NCBI GenBank assembly: GCA_001770935.1
Contig: MESI01000018.1
Coordinates: 38,086-102,085 of the forward strand
DNA length: 64,000 nucleotides
Origin: Burkholderiales bacterium RIFCSPLOWO2_12_FULL_61_40
GTDB taxonomy: Bacteria > Pseudomonadota > Gammaproteobacteria > Burkholderiales > Burkholderiaceae_C
Reading direction: 5' to 3'
The notes under the pieces were generated by a model. That model made no database searches. It saw nothing but the letters and a program-made list of their open reading frames with translations, and was not told the DNA's origin. Each line of letters starts with the position of its first letter. The first letter of the stretch is position 1. This document shows, one piece after another, positions 63,915-64,000 of this stretch. The position numbers and the translations under genes were made by a program.

Positions 63915-64000
63915 GTTGCGGTAGGAACAAAGGTTACCCTCTGCCCCCCGCGCAGATCCGTACGTGCGGAATTCCCGCATACGGCTCCTGCCTCAGGTAT
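63915..64000 (-). mobile_element. Group II intron, 3' end with domains V and VI (cut by window edge)
   Basis: Reading leftward from the edge, 63987-63955 forms a domain V hairpin: GAGCCGTATG, a CGGGAATTCCG tip and CACGTACGGATC, with the AGC triad after the first G. Next, 63954-63920 forms domain VI, with inner hairpin CAGAGG-GTAA-CCTTTG and a branch adenosine in TTCCTACC. The intron probably ends near 63915 (GCAAC). It has the same orientation as dnaE and lies about 70 bases upstream of it. The reverse transcriptase gene would be beyond the edge. Confidence 0.75.

Overview
The window looks like a chromosomal segment of a betaproteobacterium of the order Burkholderiales, most likely the family Comamonadaceae (Rhodoferax-like). 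This rests on gene order (exbB-exbD-lpxK-trm112-kdsB-adk; glyA-nrdR-minor pilin genes-ribD-ribE-ribB-ribH-nusB; cysS-DNA glycosylase-accA-tilS-lysC), a phasin gene, and a dispersed short repeat of a kind I remember from Comamonadaceae. It is almost entirely dense core genome. There is no rRNA, prophage, integron or CRISPR array. The only mobile element is the catalytic 3' end of a group II intron cut by the right edge.

Layout. 1-1.9 kb: uvrB start, a membrane-anchored Mrr-like protein and an alpha/beta hydrolase. 1.9-8.6 kb: a branched-chain-amino-acid-type ABC importer (livM, livH, livF, livG, livK) with its own sigma-54 activator, a near-consensus sigma-54 promoter and inverted repeats placed like activator sites. 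8.6-10.5 kb: a phasin gene with paired operators, a possible small RNA and a patatin-like lipoprotein. 10.7-17.6 kb: clpA/clpS, icd, a DUF192 protein, sodB, xseA. 17.9-21.8 kb: ExbB/ExbD and lipid A/KDO/adenylate kinase genes. 21.8-27 kb: asparaginase, a lexA locus with tandem LexA boxes, a 2-hydroxyacid dehydrogenase with an altered active site, and a FimV-like protein. 27-32.7 kb: tRNA-Ser(GCU), lysC, tilS, accA, a DNA glycosylase and cysS, all leftward. 32.9-37.1 kb: a TPR protein, an L,D-transpeptidase, two cyclophilins and lpxH. 37.1-41.6 kb: an HD-GYP protein and a large DUF349 protein. 41.6-42.5 kb: a 0.9 kb gap rich in nested hairpins. 42.5-45.3 kb: a lytic transglycosylase, a ZTP-type riboswitch, glyA and nrdR. 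45.4-52.7 kb: a minor pilin/PilY1/PilE operon. 52.7-56.8 kb: riboflavin genes and nusB. 56.8-60.2 kb: an aminotransferase and tolQRA. 60.3-63.8 kb: dnaE.

Themes. Many genes serve the cell envelope: lipid A (lpxK, lpxH, kdsB), Tol and Exb energisers, peptidoglycan remodelling, type IV pili and FimV. The most interesting non-coding signals are: (i) eight copies of a ~55 bp repeat, all in the same orientation whatever the strand of the surrounding gene, four of them read in frame inside conserved genes; (ii) the structured 41.8-42.1 kb region; (iii) the complete sigma-54 control region of the ABC importer; (iv) the ZTP riboswitch before glyA; and (v) the intron domain V/VI at the edge. All calls come from reading the sequence alone.
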